This document shows positions 8,059-16,889 of a stretch of DNA of 64,000 nt, piece by piece (positions within the stretch are counted from its first letter, which is position 1; each line of letters begins with the position of its first letter). The position numbers were made by a program, and so were the translations under genes. Origin of the DNA: Oribacterium sp. oral taxon 102 (lineage in GTDB: Bacteria; Bacillota; Clostridia; Lachnospirales; Lachnospiraceae); contig NZ_JABXYT010000001.1 of the NCBI RefSeq assembly GCF_013394775.1, positions 1,564,501 to 1,628,500 of the forward strand. Reading direction: 5' to 3'. The notes below the pieces were generated by a model. The model saw only the letters and a program-made list of their open reading frames with translations, ran no database searches and was not told the DNA's origin.

Positions 8059-11000
8059 GATTCAGGGCTTTAAATCCTTTGCAAATAAGACTGTTCTGGA
8101 TTTCAGCGAGGGAATCACAGGCATCGTCGGCCCGAATGGCTCCGGAAAATCGAATATATCCGACGCTGTGAGATGGGTTCTGGGAGAGCAGAAGGTGAAG
8201 CAGCTCCGCGGCGCCTCGATGCAGGACGTGATCTTCGCGGGGACGCAGCAGCGCCGGCCGCAAAGCTATGCCTATGTGGCAATCACGCTGGATAACGCGG
8301 ATCACAGTCTCGCGCTCGATTATCCGGAGGTTACCGTAACGAGACGGCTCTACCGTTCCGGAGAGTCGGAATATGTGCTGAACGGCACGGAATGCCGCCT
8401 GAAGGATATCAACGAGCTTTTTTACGATACAGGAATCGGCAAGGAGGGCTACTCTATCATCGGGCAGGGACAGATCGACAAAATCCTGTCCGGAAGACCG
8501 GAGGAGCGGAGAGCGCTCTTCGACGAAGCGGTCGGCATCGTGAAGTACAAGCGGAGAAAGGACGTTGCGGAAAAGAAGCTTGCGGAGGAGCAATCCAATC
8601 TCACCCGCGTAAGCGACATTCTCGCGGAGCTGGAACGGCAGGTCGGCCCGCTCCGGCGGCAGTCGGAGCAGGCGAAGGAATACCTTTCGCTCCGCGAGCG
8701 GCTGCTCCTGCTCGACGCGAACCTCTACCTCCGGGATATGGAGGCAGTGACGAAGGAGCTTGACAGCCTCGGGGAAAATGAGAGCATTGTCAATGAAGAT
8801 CTGCTCCGTGCGAGAGAGGAGTCGGAGGCGCTTCGCGTGCAGTATGACACGATCGAGGAACGGCTCCGCAGTCTGGAGCAGCTTCTCACCGAGCATCGGA
8901 AGGGGATCTCCCGCGCAGAGCTCCTCCGCAGCAATCTTTCGGGACAGATCGATGTACAGCGGGAACAGATCTCCTCAGAGAAGAACAATGCACAGCATTA
9001 TACTCAGCGGATCAATGCCCTGAAGAAAGAGCAGTTCGACACGATCGCGGGTATCGAGGACAATCTCTCGGTGCTGCATTCCATCCGGGAGCAGATTTCC
9101 TTCATCCGAGAGCAGGGAAGCGGAGAGGTCGAGCAGGAAAATGTCGAGCTGGATCTGCAGCTGATCGACGCGACGCTTTCCGAGACAGACTCCATGGTGC
9201 ATGCCTGTATGGGAGAGAATTATCCGCTGGAGGCGCGTCCGCTCCGAAAGGCAGAGGAGGGAGCTGCGCCTCGGGCAGGGGACGGCTTCCTCACCGGAAT
9301 CGAAGCGAAGCGGCAGGAGCTTTCCGCACTTTCCGAGCGGCTAAGAAGCGAAGCGGAGGAGCTTAATCAGCTTCGCAGCGCGCTTTCTGCGCTCCGGCAG
9401 GAGGAGAACGGACTCGCCGAAAAATGCCGCCGGAGCTATCAGCAGACGGACAGCGCGAAGAACAGGCTGGAGACGCTGCAGAACCTGGCGGAGCGCTATG
9501 AGGGCTTCGGCAATGCCGTAAAGGCGGTCATGGATCGAAGAGCGCAGTACCCGGGGATGCTGGGCGTCGTGGCAGAGCTGATCGAGGTTCCGAAGGACTA
9601 TGAAACGGCGATCGAAACGGCGCTCGGCGGCAGCATACAGAATATCGTGACGAGGGATGAGAATACCGCGAAGGCGCTGGTGGAGCATCTGAAGAAAAAC
9701 CGGCTGGGACGCGCCACCTTCCTGCCACTTCAGAATATCCGCGGACGCCGGGACGAGAGCTGTCTCCGCGCCTCCCACGAGAAGGGTGTGCTTGGACTGG
9801 GCTGTGATCTGGTTCACTGCGCTGAGGACTATACGCTTCTCACAGAGCACCTTCTGGGGCGTGTGCTCGTGGTCAATACGCTTGAAAATGCACTGCAGAT
9901 CGCAAGGAAGTACAGGCAGAGTCTCCGCATTGTCACGCTGGATGGGGAACTTCTGAATCCGGGCGGCGCGATCTCGGGCGGCGCCTACCGGAACAGCTCC
10001 AACCTGATGAGCCGCAGGCGGGAGCTGGAGGAGCTGGAGCGGGAGCTGCAGCTCTTCCGGGAGGAATCTGCGCTTCTGGAGGCGGAGCGAAAGAATGCCG
10101 GCAGTCGTGCGGAGGCACTTTCCGCGCAGCTTCTCCGCGGGGAGCAGGCGCTCAAAGAGCTCGAGCTGGAGAAGAATACCCGGACATTAAGCATTGCATC
10201 CGAGATCAACGTCGAATACAGCTCCCTGTCCACCCGCACAGATTTCGTGACAGAGAATCTGCACCGTCTGAATTCCCAGCTCGAACGGGTCTTCCGGGAG
10301 AGGTCGGAGATGGAGGATGCGCAAAGAAACTCCGACGGACTGCTCCGGGAAAAGGAGGAGCGAATCCGAGAGCTGCAGCAGCTGATCGAAAACGCTGCCG
10401 CAGAGGCCGCGCAGCTGCAGGAGGAAATTGTCCGGCAGGATCAGGAGCGGGAGAGCCTGCTCTCGGAACGGAAGGCATTTTTCGGAAAAAAGGATACGCT
10501 CTCCGAACGGCTCCTGTCTATGGAGAAGGAATCCCTCCGCGTCCAGAATAAACGGGAAAAGCTTGAGCAGCGCATCGAATCGCTGACGGCATACCTCTAT
10601 GACGAATACGGGCTGACCTATCAGGCAGCGAAGGAGCGGTATTCGGAGGCATTTACCGATGTCACGGCGCTTCGCGGGGAGGTTTCCGGGCTCAAAGGAC
10701 AGATCCGGGCGCTCGGCTCCGTCAATCTCGACGCGATCGAGCAGTATCGCGAGATCTCCGGGCGTTATGAGTTCCTGAATACGCAGTATCAGGATCTCGT
10801 CTGCTCCGAAGCCAGCCTGAAAAAAATCATAGACGATCTGGACGAGGGGATGCGGAAGCAGTTTCAAGAGAACTTCACCCTCATCCGGAAGAAGTTCAAT
10901 GAGGTCTTCCAGGTGCTGTTCGGCGGCGGACAGGGACGGATCGAGCTGGACACAGAGGATCGCGATGTCCTCACGACGAGCATCAGCATCATTGCGGAGC

Positions 11001-11326
11001 CGCCCGGAAAGAAGCTGCAGAATATGATGCAGCTCTCAGGTGGAGAGAAGGCGCTGACGGCGATCGCACTGCTTTTCGCGATCCAGAGCCTGAAGCCCTC
11101 GCCATTCTGCCTTCTGGACGAGATCGAGGCGGCGCTGGATGATTCCAACGTCGCGCGCTTCGCGGATTACCTTCGTAATCTGACGGAGCGGACGCAGTTT
11201 ATCGTGATCACGCACCGCAGGGGCACGATGGAACGGGCGGATCGCCTTTTCGGTGTCACGATGCAGGAGAAGGGCATTTCCGCGCTGGTATCTGTGGATC
11301 TGGTGCAGGATCAATTGGAGAACTGA
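8039..11326 (+). CDS. smc: Chromosome partition protein SMC
   Basis: Condensin ATPase that organises and segregates the chromosome. Walker A is GPNGSGKSN near residue 32, the hinge lies at about 505-660 (VVAELIEVPKDYETAIETAL to LNPGGAISGGA), the signature is LSGGEKALTAIALLF near 1000 and Walker B is FCLLDEIEAALDD. Long coiled coils link heads and hinge. At 1,095 residues it is about 90 shorter than the B. subtilis protein as I recall it. The C-terminal arm is the shorter one, and part of the N-terminal arm (about residues 380-415, with several Gly and Pro) does not look like coiled coil. The start overlaps rnc. Confidence 0.95.
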   Translation: MYLKSIEIQGFKSFANKTVLDFSEGITGIVGPNGSGKSNISDAVRWVLGEQKVKQLRGASMQDVIFAGTQQRRPQSYAYVAITLDNADHSLALDYPEVTVTRRLYRSGESEYVLNGTECRLKDINELFYDTGIGKEGYSIIGQGQIDKILSGRPEERRALFDEAVGIVKYKRRKDVAEKKLAEEQSNLTRVSDILAELERQVGPLRRQSEQAKEYLSLRERLLLLDANLYLRDMEAVTKELDSLGENESIVNEDLLRAREESEALRVQYDTIEERLRSLEQLLTEHRKGISRAELLRSNLSGQIDVQREQISSEKNNAQHYTQRINALKKEQFDTIAGIEDNLSVLHSIREQISFIREQGSGEVEQENVELDLQLIDATLSETDSMVHACMGENYPLEARPLRKAEEGAAPRAGDGFLTGIEAKRQELSALSERLRSEAEELNQLRSALSALRQEENGLAEKCRRSYQQTDSAKNRLETLQNLAERYEGFGNAVKAVMDRRAQYPGMLGVVAELIEVPKDYETAIETALGGSIQNIVTRDENTAKALVEHLKKNRLGRATFLPLQNIRGRRDESCLRASHEKGVLGLGCDLVHCAEDYTLLTEHLLGRVLVVNTLENALQIARKYRQSLRIVTLDGELLNPGGAISGGAYRNSSNLMSRRRELEELERELQLFREESALLEAERKNAGSRAEALSAQLLRGEQALKELELEKNTRTLSIASEINVEYSSLSTRTDFVTENLHRLNSQLERVFRERSEMEDAQRNSDGLLREKEERIRELQQLIENAAAEAAQLQEEIVRQDQERESLLSERKAFFGKKDTLSERLLSMEKESLRVQNKREKLEQRIESLTAYLYDEYGLTYQAAKERYSEAFTDVTALRGEVSGLKGQIRALGSVNLDAIEQYREISGRYEFLNTQYQDLVCSEASLKKIIDDLDEGMRKQFQENFTLIRKKFNEVFQVLFGGGQGRIELDTEDRDVLTTSISIIAEPPGKKLQNMMQLSGGEKALTAIALLFAIQSLKPSPFCLLDEIEAALDDSNVARFADYLRNLTERTQFIVITHRRGTMERADRLFGVTMQEKGISALVSVDLVQDQLEN

Positions 11327-11327
11327 T

Positions 11328-12200
11328 ATGGCAAATTTCTTTTCAAGACTGATGAATAATCTCTTCCAGTCCAACGAGGTGGCAGATGACGCCTTCTACG
11401 AGGAGCTGGAGGACGCGATGATCATGAGCGATGTCGGTGTCAATACGACGCTGAAAATCATCGAGGCGGTACAGCACGAGGCGGAGAGGCAGGGCGTGAA
11501 CCTGACGCGGGATATCCGGCGAATCCTCCGAGACTATCTCTATGAGCTGATGCGCGCGGACGAAAGCTACTATGCCTTCGAGAAGCAGAAGAGCATTATT
11601 TCCGTGATCGGGGTCAACGGTGTCGGAAAAACGACCTCTATCGGGAAGCTCGCAAGCCTCTTCCATCGCGCCGGGAAACGCGTTATCCTCGCGGCGGGAG
11701 ACACCTTCCGCTCCGGGGCGATCGAACAGCTCGTGGAGTGGGGGAAGCGCGCGAATGTCGATGTGATTCACCAGAGAGAGGGCGCCGATCCTGCGGCGGT
11801 CGTATTTGATGCGCTGCAATCCTTCAAGGCGAAGAACGCGGATCTTCTGATCATCGATACAGCGGGACGGCTCCACAACAAAAAGAACCTGATGCAGGAG
11901 CTCGGAAAGATCAACCGCATCATAGACCGGGAGTTCGCGGAGGGCTACCGGGAAACGCTGGTTGTGCTGGACGCGACAACCGGGCAGAACGCGCTGAATC
12001 AGGCGGAGATCTTCAAGGAGGCATGCGAGGTCACGGGCATCATCCTGACCAAGATGGACGGCACCGCCAAGGGCGGCATCGCGCTCGCGATCCAGGCGGA
12101 GCTGGGGCTCCCCGTGAAATATATCGGAACCGGAGAGAAGGCGTCGGATCTTCGGCGCTTCGACGCGAAAACGTATATAGACGGAATTATCGGCGGCTAA
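11328..12200 (+). CDS. ftsY: Signal recognition particle receptor FtsY
   Basis: GTPase that docks SRP-ribosome complexes at the membrane. The ATG at 11328 follows the smc stop by one base, with a weak TTGGAG site inside smc; upstream codons in the same frame are smc sequence in another frame. From here it has 290 residues: a short N helical bundle and a G domain with [15 protein letters not shown] near 95, [12 protein letters not shown] near 180 and [10 protein letters not shown] near 240. The long acidic A domain of enterobacterial FtsY is absent, as in many Gram-positives. Confidence 0.95.
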   Translation: MANFFSRLMNNLFQSNEVADDAFYEELEDAMIMSDVGVNTTLKIIEAVQHEAERQGVNLTRDIRRILRDYLYELMRADESYYAFEKQKSIISVIGVNGVGKTTSIGKLASLFHRAGKRVILAAGDTFRSGAIEQLVEWGKRANVDVIHQREGADPAAVVFDALQSFKAKNADLLIIDTAGRLHNKKNLMQELGKINRIIDREFAEGYRETLVVLDATTGQNALNQAEIFKEACEVTGIILTKMDGTAKGGIALAIQAELGLPVKYIGTGEKASDLRRFDAKTYIDGIIGG

Positions 12201-12505
12201 GCGCTTCGGTGTATGGCGTTAAACAATCATAGAAATGCAAAACAGGTGATTTTGCTGTAATAAAAGTAACTTGCTTATATGAAAAATAAAATTATATCAA
12301 AGTACAGTATATGGATTTTGCATTTGTTTATGGCAGCAGATATTTTTTCTGAAAGCCTTCAGACATATTAAAAATACATATTACAATGTATATCCATATG
12401 CTTTATATAGTGTTTTAAGGCTTTTGATTTTTGGCATGCTGATAGCAATCCAAGTCATAATTTTACATAAGCATTATTCCTTTATTAGGATGCCCCTGTG
12501 CTTGC
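12201..12505 (+). other. AT-rich gene-free gap between ftsY and ylxM
   Basis: About 300 bp with no credible reading frame and a visibly far higher A+T content than the flanking genes, full of short A and T runs. A small imperfect inverted repeat (ATACAT...ATGTAT) lies near 12375-12400. No tRNA, terminator with T-tract, or transposase remnant could be recognised. ftsY, ylxM and ffh are usually close together in related genomes, so this gap may be a regulatory spacer or a decayed insertion. Confidence 0.6.
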
Positions 12506-12534
12506 CCCCTGTCAAGAAAAAATATTGACAGGGG
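12506..12534. repeat. Perfect 10-bp inverted repeat overlapping the ylxM-ffh promoter
   Basis: CCCCTGTCAA (12506-12515) is mirrored exactly by TTGACAGGGG (12525-12534) with a nine-base A-rich centre. The right arm contains the whole -35 hexamer of the promoter at 12525-12553. No T-run follows on either strand, so a simple terminator is unlikely. The geometry fits a repressor operator, or a structural coincidence of a strong -35 box. Confidence 0.6.
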
Positions 12535-12553
12535 CGCTTCCATCTGTTATGAT
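12525..12553 (+). promoter_or_regulatory. Strong sigma-A promoter for ylxM-ffh-rpsP operon
   Basis: Perfect TTGACA (12525-12530), 17-base spacer, then TATGAT (12548-12553), one mismatch from consensus. The predicted start of transcription is near 12560, giving a leader of only about 15 nt before the ylxM ATG at 12575. Confidence 0.85.
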
Positions 12554-12574
12554 ACTCTGGCTTTGAGGTGAGCG

Positions 12575-12889
12575 ATGGAAGAATTTGTGCGGAAGGGAAT
12601 CCTTTTTTCTCTGTATGGCGGGCTTCTGAATGAGAACCAGCGGCAGGTCTACGAGTATCACATCATAGAGGATATGAGCTTTACAGAGATCGGAGAGCTT
12701 GTCGGCATCAGCAGACAGGCGGCGCAGGATCTGTTTCGACGGGCGGACCGGAAGCTTCAGCAGTCTGAGAATACGCTCCGGCTGCAGCAGAAGTTCACAC
12801 GTCTTCGCTCGCTGGCGGAGCGGATACAGAGCGAGTCCGGAGAAGCACGGATCAGAGCATTGGCAGGAGAGATGATAGATGGCATTTGA
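12575..12889 (+). CDS. ylxM: YlxM family SRP-associated DNA-binding-like protein
   Basis: 104-residue helical protein with a sigma-factor-like helix-turn-helix (LNENQRQVYEYHIIEDMSF then TEIGELVGISRQAAQDL, residues 18-50). In Gram-positives ylxM sits immediately before ffh and, in studied species, modulates SRP assembly and activity. Here its last 11 bases overlap ffh, the classic arrangement. A GAGGTGAG-type ribosome site precedes the ATG, which comes very close to the predicted transcription start. Confidence 0.92.
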   Translation: MEEFVRKGILFSLYGGLLNENQRQVYEYHIIEDMSFTEIGELVGISRQAAQDLFRRADRKLQQSENTLRLQQKFTRLRSLAERIQSESGEARIRALAGEMIDGI

Positions 12890-14264
12890 GACGCTTTCAG
12901 ATCGTTTAACAAATATATTCGCGGGACTCTCCGGAAAGGGGCGGCTCGGCGAGGAGGATGTCAATGCCGCACTGCGCGAGGTGCGCATGGCGCTCCTGGA
13001 GGCGGATGTCAACTTCAAGCTGGTCAGGGACTTTGTCGCGAAGGTGAGGGAAAAGGCGGTCGGGGAGGAGGTCCTGAACTCTCTGACACCGGCGCAGACC
13101 GTCGTGAAGATTGTGCATGACGAGCTCACGGAGATGATGGGCTCGGAGACGACGGAGATCAAGCTTCGTCCGCAGAGCGAGATTACTGTCCTGATGCTGA
13201 TCGGTCTGCAGGGCGCCGGTAAGACAACCACCGCCGCGAAGCTCGCCGGGAAATTCCGGCAGCAGCACCGGAAGCCGCTTCTGGCAGCCTGCGACATTTA
13301 TCGTCCGGCAGCGATCGAGCAGCTCCGTGTCAATGCGGAGAAGCAGGAGGTGCCGTTCTTCTCCCTTGGGGACAAGCTGAGTCCGGTGGAGATCGCACGG
13401 CGCGCGGTAGAGGAGGCAAAGGCGAAGGGCTATAATCTCGTCATTCTGGATACCGCGGGACGGCTGCAGATCGATGAACGTCTGATGGAGGAGCTGCAGG
13501 AGATCAAGCGCGCCGTCCATGTGGATTGGAGCATCCTGACCGTAGATGCGATGACCGGACAGGAGGCTGTCCACGTCGCGGAGACCTTCACGGAAAAGGT
13601 CGGCATCGACGGCGTGATCCTGACGAAATGCGACGGCGACACCCGCGGCGGGGCGGCGCTCTCCATCAAGGCAATGACAGGAAAGCCGATTCTCTGCCTC
13701 GGTATGGGCGAGAAGCTCTCCGAGCTGGAGCAGTTCTATCCGGATCGCATGGCGGGACGCATCCTCGGCATGGGAGATGTACTCTCCCTGATCGAGAAGG
13801 CGCAAAGTGAGATGGATGAGGAGAAGGCGCGTGCGTCCGTCCGCCGTCTTTCGAAGGGACAGTTCAGCTATGATGATTTCATGGAGCAGATGACGCAGCT
13901 GCAGAAGCTTGGCGGGCTCGGCGGGATACTCAAAATGCTGCCGGGCATGGGCAAGGCGCTGCGGGGGCTTGATCTCGAAGAATCGGAGAAGCAGCTCGGC
14001 AGAGTCAGGGTTATCATTCAATCCATGACCTATAAGGAGAGGGCGAATCCGAAGCTGATGAATCCATCCAGGAAGAGACGGATCGCAGCGGGCGCCGGTG
14101 TGGATATCGCAGAGGTCAACCGGCTCGTGAAGCAGTTCGAGCAGATGCAGAAGATGATGAAGCAGTTCGGCGGCACGATGAAATCCGGCAGAGGCGGCTT
14201 CCCCGGACTCGGCGGGATGCCCGGAATGGGCTTCGGCGGGAAAAGAGGCGGCTTTCCGTTTTAA
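12879..14264 (+). CDS. ffh: Signal recognition particle protein Ffh
   Basis: GTPase and RNA-binding subunit of SRP, 461 residues. N domain first, then the G domain with GLQGAGKTTTAAKLA near 107, DTAGRLQIDERL near 190 and TKCDGDTRGGAAL near 245. The M domain follows (QFSYDDFMEQMTQLQKLGG near 330, with the RNA-binding RKRRIAAGAG near 405), ending in a Gly/Met/Phe-rich tail. It overlaps ylxM by 11 bases. No 4.5S/6S RNA gene for the particle was seen in the window. Confidence 0.96.
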   Translation: MAFETLSDRLTNIFAGLSGKGRLGEEDVNAALREVRMALLEADVNFKLVRDFVAKVREKAVGEEVLNSLTPAQTVVKIVHDELTEMMGSETTEIKLRPQSEITVLMLIGLQGAGKTTTAAKLAGKFRQQHRKPLLAACDIYRPAAIEQLRVNAEKQEVPFFSLGDKLSPVEIARRAVEEAKAKGYNLVILDTAGRLQIDERLMEELQEIKRAVHVDWSILTVDAMTGQEAVHVAETFTEKVGIDGVILTKCDGDTRGGAALSIKAMTGKPILCLGMGEKLSELEQFYPDRMAGRILGMGDVLSLIEKAQSEMDEEKARASVRRLSKGQFSYDDFMEQMTQLQKLGGLGGILKMLPGMGKALRGLDLEESEKQLGRVRVIIQSMTYKERANPKLMNPSRKRRIAAGAGVDIAEVNRLVKQFEQMQKMMKQFGGTMKSGRGGFPGLGGMPGMGFGGKRGGFPF

Positions 14265-14330
14265 ACACGGTTTCAATAGCACACGCTATGAAACATAAAT
14301 ATTATTAAGCATTCAAAGGAGAATACGAAA

Positions 14331-14570
14331 ATGGCAGTTAAGATCAGATTGAGAAGAATGGGTTCCGCGCATGCACCTTTCTACAGAGTGATTGTAGCAG
14401 ATTCCAGAAGCCCGAGAAACGGCAGATTCATTGAGGAGCTCGGCTACTATGATCCGACCAAGGAGCCGTCCGTCGTCAAGATTGATACGGAAGCGGCGAA
14501 GAAGTGGTTGGCAAACGGCGCACAGCCGACGGATACGGTTCAGAGACTTCTGAAGCAGGCAGGCATCTGA
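14331..14570 (+). CDS. rpsP: 30S ribosomal protein S16
   Basis: 79-residue ribosomal protein. The opening [33 protein letters not shown] (given here in parts: [20 protein letters not shown]) is diagnostic. An AAAGGAGAA ribosome site lies about nine bases before the ATG. It starts the rpsP-khpA-rimM-trmD-rplS ribosome-maturation group, here probably read through from ffh. Confidence 0.97.
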   Translation: MAVKIRLRRMGSAHAPFYRVIVADSRSPRNGRFIEELGYYDPTKEPSVVKIDTEAAKKWLANGAQPTDTVQRLLKQAGI

Positions 14571-14613
14571 TTAGCGGGGCGTGTCCCCATACATGAGAAG
14601 GGTTGGAGTCTGA

Positions 14614-14844
14614 ATGAAAGAGCTGTTGGAAACGATTGCGAAGGCTCTCGTCCAGTATCCGGAGGAGGTTCATGCAGTACAGGAGGAGGGCGAGAACGGA
14701 GAGATCCGCCTCACCCTTTCCGTGAATGAACAGGATATGGGAAAGGTGATCGGCCGTTCGGGGCGTATCGCAAAGGCAATCCGTTCTGTCATGAGTGCAG
14801 CGGCATCCAAGGCAGAGGTGAAGGTGTCTGTGGATATCAAATGA
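14614..14844 (+). CDS. khpA: KH domain RNA-binding protein KhpA
   Basis: 76-residue single KH domain protein (YlqC family). The KH core with its GxxG motif is visible as GKVIGRSGRIAKAIRSVM around residues 46-63. In Gram-positives KhpA partners KhpB and affects small RNAs and cell size; the partner gene is not in this window. Its position between rpsP and rimM is conserved. The ATG has a weak GGGTTGGAG site. Confidence 0.93.
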   Translation: MKELLETIAKALVQYPEEVHAVQEEGENGEIRLTLSVNEQDMGKVIGRSGRIAKAIRSVMSAAASKAEVKVSVDIK

Positions 14845-14902
14845 GTATGCAGATGACGCTGCGCCGGAAATCCCGGCGCGGCGTTCTTATGGAGGAGAGT
14901 TC

Positions 14903-15439
14903 ATGCTGGAAAGGCTGAGAGTAGGTGTGATCGTGACGACACACGGATTGAAGGGCGAGGTCAAGGTGCAGCCCTGCACCGAAAATCCGGAACGTTTTCT
15001 CGAGCTCGAAACGGTCACACTGACACGGTCCGGAACTGGTTTAAGGAGAATCGCCTCCGAGGAGAGGACGCTCTCGATCGAATCGGTTCGTTTCCAGAAG
15101 GACATGGTGCTTTTGAAGCTTGAGGGCATCGATACGATAGAGGAGGCAGAGCGTCTTCGAAGCTGCGCGCTCTATATCAAGAGAAGTGAGGCGATCGCAC
15201 TGCCGGAGGGAGAGTATTTTCTCGGAGACTACTACGGATTACGCGTATTGGATGAGGACGGCGCGGCACTCGGCGTCGTGAGGGAGGTGCTCGAAACCGG
15301 CGCGAACCTTGTCTTCGTGACAGAAACGCCGGAGAAGCGCGAGCTCCTGATCCCGAAGATCCCCGAGGTGATGCTCGAACTAAAGCCGGAGGAGGGCTTC
15401 ATGCGGGTACGTCTCCTGGAGGGGCTGCGGGAGCTATGA
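14903..15439 (+). CDS. rimM: Ribosome maturation factor RimM
   Basis: 178-residue 30S maturation factor that binds S19. The N-terminal RimM barrel begins RVGVIVTTHGLKGEVKV, a hallmark, and the C-terminal PRC-barrel-like half contains GEYFLGDYYGLRV near residue 105 and LLIPKIPEVM near 150. A GGAGGAG site precedes the start. Its stop overlaps the trmD start by four bases (ATGA). Confidence 0.95.
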   Translation: MLERLRVGVIVTTHGLKGEVKVQPCTENPERFLELETVTLTRSGTGLRRIASEERTLSIESVRFQKDMVLLKLEGIDTIEEAERLRSCALYIKRSEAIALPEGEYFLGDYYGLRVLDEDGAALGVVREVLETGANLVFVTETPEKRELLIPKIPEVMLELKPEEGFMRVRLLEGLREL

Positions 15440-16281
15440 AACGCTACTATGTGATGACTCTGTTTCCGGAAATGATCGAAAGCGCGGCAAGCGCCTCCAT
15501 TATCGGAAGAGCGGCGGAGGACGGGCTGCTTCGCATCCGTCCCGTGAATATCCGCGACTTCACAAAGGACCGGCACAGACATGTAGACGACGCGCCCTAC
15601 GGCGGGGGCGCGGGGATGCTGATGCAGGTACAGCCGATCTATGACTGTTTCCGGCATATCACGGAGGAAATCGGGCATACACCCCGTGTTCTGTATATGT
15701 CGCCGCAGGGGCGGGTCTTTGATCAGCGGCTCGCAGAAGAGCTTTCCCGCGAGGAGGAACTGATCTTCCTTTGCGGACATTACGAGGGGGTCGATGAACG
15801 TGCGCTGGAGCTTCTCGGCTGTGAAAGCCTCTCGATCGGGGATTATGTCCTGACCGGCGGGGAGCTGCCGGCACTGGTAATGATCGATGCAATCTCCCGG
15901 CTCGTCAAGGGTGTCCTGCACAAGGAGGAGAGCCACGAAATAGAAAGCTTTTCGGACGGGCTGCTGGAATATCCGCAGTATTCCCGTCCGGAGAAGTTTA
16001 TGGAGTGCTGCGTCCCGCCGGTTCTCCTCTCCGGAGACCATAAAAAGGTGGACGAGTGGCGGCATGCGCAGAGTCTCCAGCGGACGAAGGAGCGGCGTCC
16101 GGAGCTCTATGAGAAATATCGTGAGACACATCCGGAGGAGTTTCTGCCCAAAAAGCCGAGACGGCGGCGCGGGATGCAGGATGGGAGCGCGGCGGTAAGT
16201 ACAGGCTGTTTCACGCTCACGGAAACGGCTCCGGATTCTTCGACACCCCGCTCTGAGGAGCAAGACTGTGAAACACAGTAG
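15436..16281 (+). CDS. trmD: tRNA (guanine-N1)-methyltransferase TrmD
   Basis: Methylates G37 next to the anticodon, using S-adenosylmethionine. The start YVMTLFPEMIE, the substrate-binding DDAPYGGGAGM near 55 and the knot motif LSIGDYVLTGGELPA near 132 are family hallmarks. At 281 residues it is roughly 35 longer than typical. The extra C-terminal stretch begins after PKKPRRRRGMQDG, is Ser/Thr/Glu-rich and looks disordered. It overlaps rimM by four bases and leaves a 150-nt leader before rplS. Confidence 0.95.
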   Translation: MKRYYVMTLFPEMIESAASASIIGRAAEDGLLRIRPVNIRDFTKDRHRHVDDAPYGGGAGMLMQVQPIYDCFRHITEEIGHTPRVLYMSPQGRVFDQRLAEELSREEELIFLCGHYEGVDERALELLGCESLSIGDYVLTGGELPALVMIDAISRLVKGVLHKEESHEIESFSDGLLEYPQYSRPEKFMECCVPPVLLSGDHKKVDEWRHAQSLQRTKERRPELYEKYRETHPEEFLPKKPRRRRGMQDGSAAVSTGCFTLTETAPDSSTPRSEEQDCETQ

Positions 16282-16431
16282 GGGAAGACTTGTATTTTAC
16301 GGGAAACTATGGTATTTTATTTAAGTTGTGACTTTAAGAGATGTTCCTCTTGCAAGATGCCGGACAGAAGCAGCGTCCCGTGTCGATCGTTAATGTATAT
16401 GAGCATCGAATAGAAATGAGGAGGTATCACA

Positions 16432-16782
16432 ATGACAAACACAGAGATTTTGAGAAGCATCGAGCAGGGACAGCTCAAGGCAGAGCCTTCTTCCTTCAAT
16501 GTAGGAGATACGGTTCGTGTCTACAACAAGATCAGGGAGGGAACCCGTGAGAGAACCCAGATCTTCGAGGGCACGGTGCTGAAGCTGCAGGGCGGCTCCA
16601 ACAGAGAGACCTTCACGGTTCGCAAGAGTTCGAACGGCATCGGTGTAGAGAAGACCTGGCCGCTGCACAGTCCGATGGTGGAGAAAGTAGAAGTCGTTCG
16701 TAAGGGTAAGGTCAGAAGAGCAAAGCTCAACTACCTCCGTGATCGTGTGGGTAAGGCTGCGAAGGTCAAGGCGGCTAACTGA
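16432..16782 (+). CDS. rplS: 50S ribosomal protein L19
   Basis: 116-residue ribosomal protein at the 30S-50S interface. Recognised by [13 protein letters not shown] near residue 23, [11 protein letters not shown] near 45 and the C-terminal [27 protein letters not shown] site lies seven bases before the ATG. The 150-nt upstream leader could host an autoregulatory structure (L19 leaders are known in Bacillota), but I could not confirm one. A hairpin terminator follows at 16799-16830. Confidence 0.97.
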   Translation: MTNTEILRSIEQGQLKAEPSSFNVGDTVRVYNKIREGTRERTQIFEGTVLKLQGGSNRETFTVRKSSNGIGVEKTWPLHSPMVEKVEVVRKGKVRRAKLNYLRDRVGKAAKVKAAN

Positions 16783-16798
16783 TTGCTACGAATGCCCA

Positions 16799-16830
16799 GG
16801 GAGTGTTCCTCACGGAATGCTCCCTCTTTT
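16799..16830 (+). terminator. Intrinsic terminator after rplS
   Basis: An 11-bp stem (GGGAGTGTTCC at 16799-16809, GGAATGCTCCC at 16814-16824, two G-U pairs) with a four-base loop is followed by TCTTTT. It would end much of the upstream transcript, so lepB may need partial read-through or its own promoter. Confidence 0.8.
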
Positions 16831-16889
16831 ACTGTATAGGTGTGCGGTGCCGGTATTTCCGGTATGGATGTTTCGATATAGGAGTGCGT

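Noticed and set aside
16282..16431. Ribosomal L19 leader regulatory RNA
   Set aside because: A leader of suitable size exists but I could not match the known consensus or draw a convincing structure; a covariance search is needed.
16803..16889. Longer N-terminus of the signal peptidase
   Set aside because: These codons lie in the rplS terminator hairpin, and a good ribosome site precedes the ATG at 16890.
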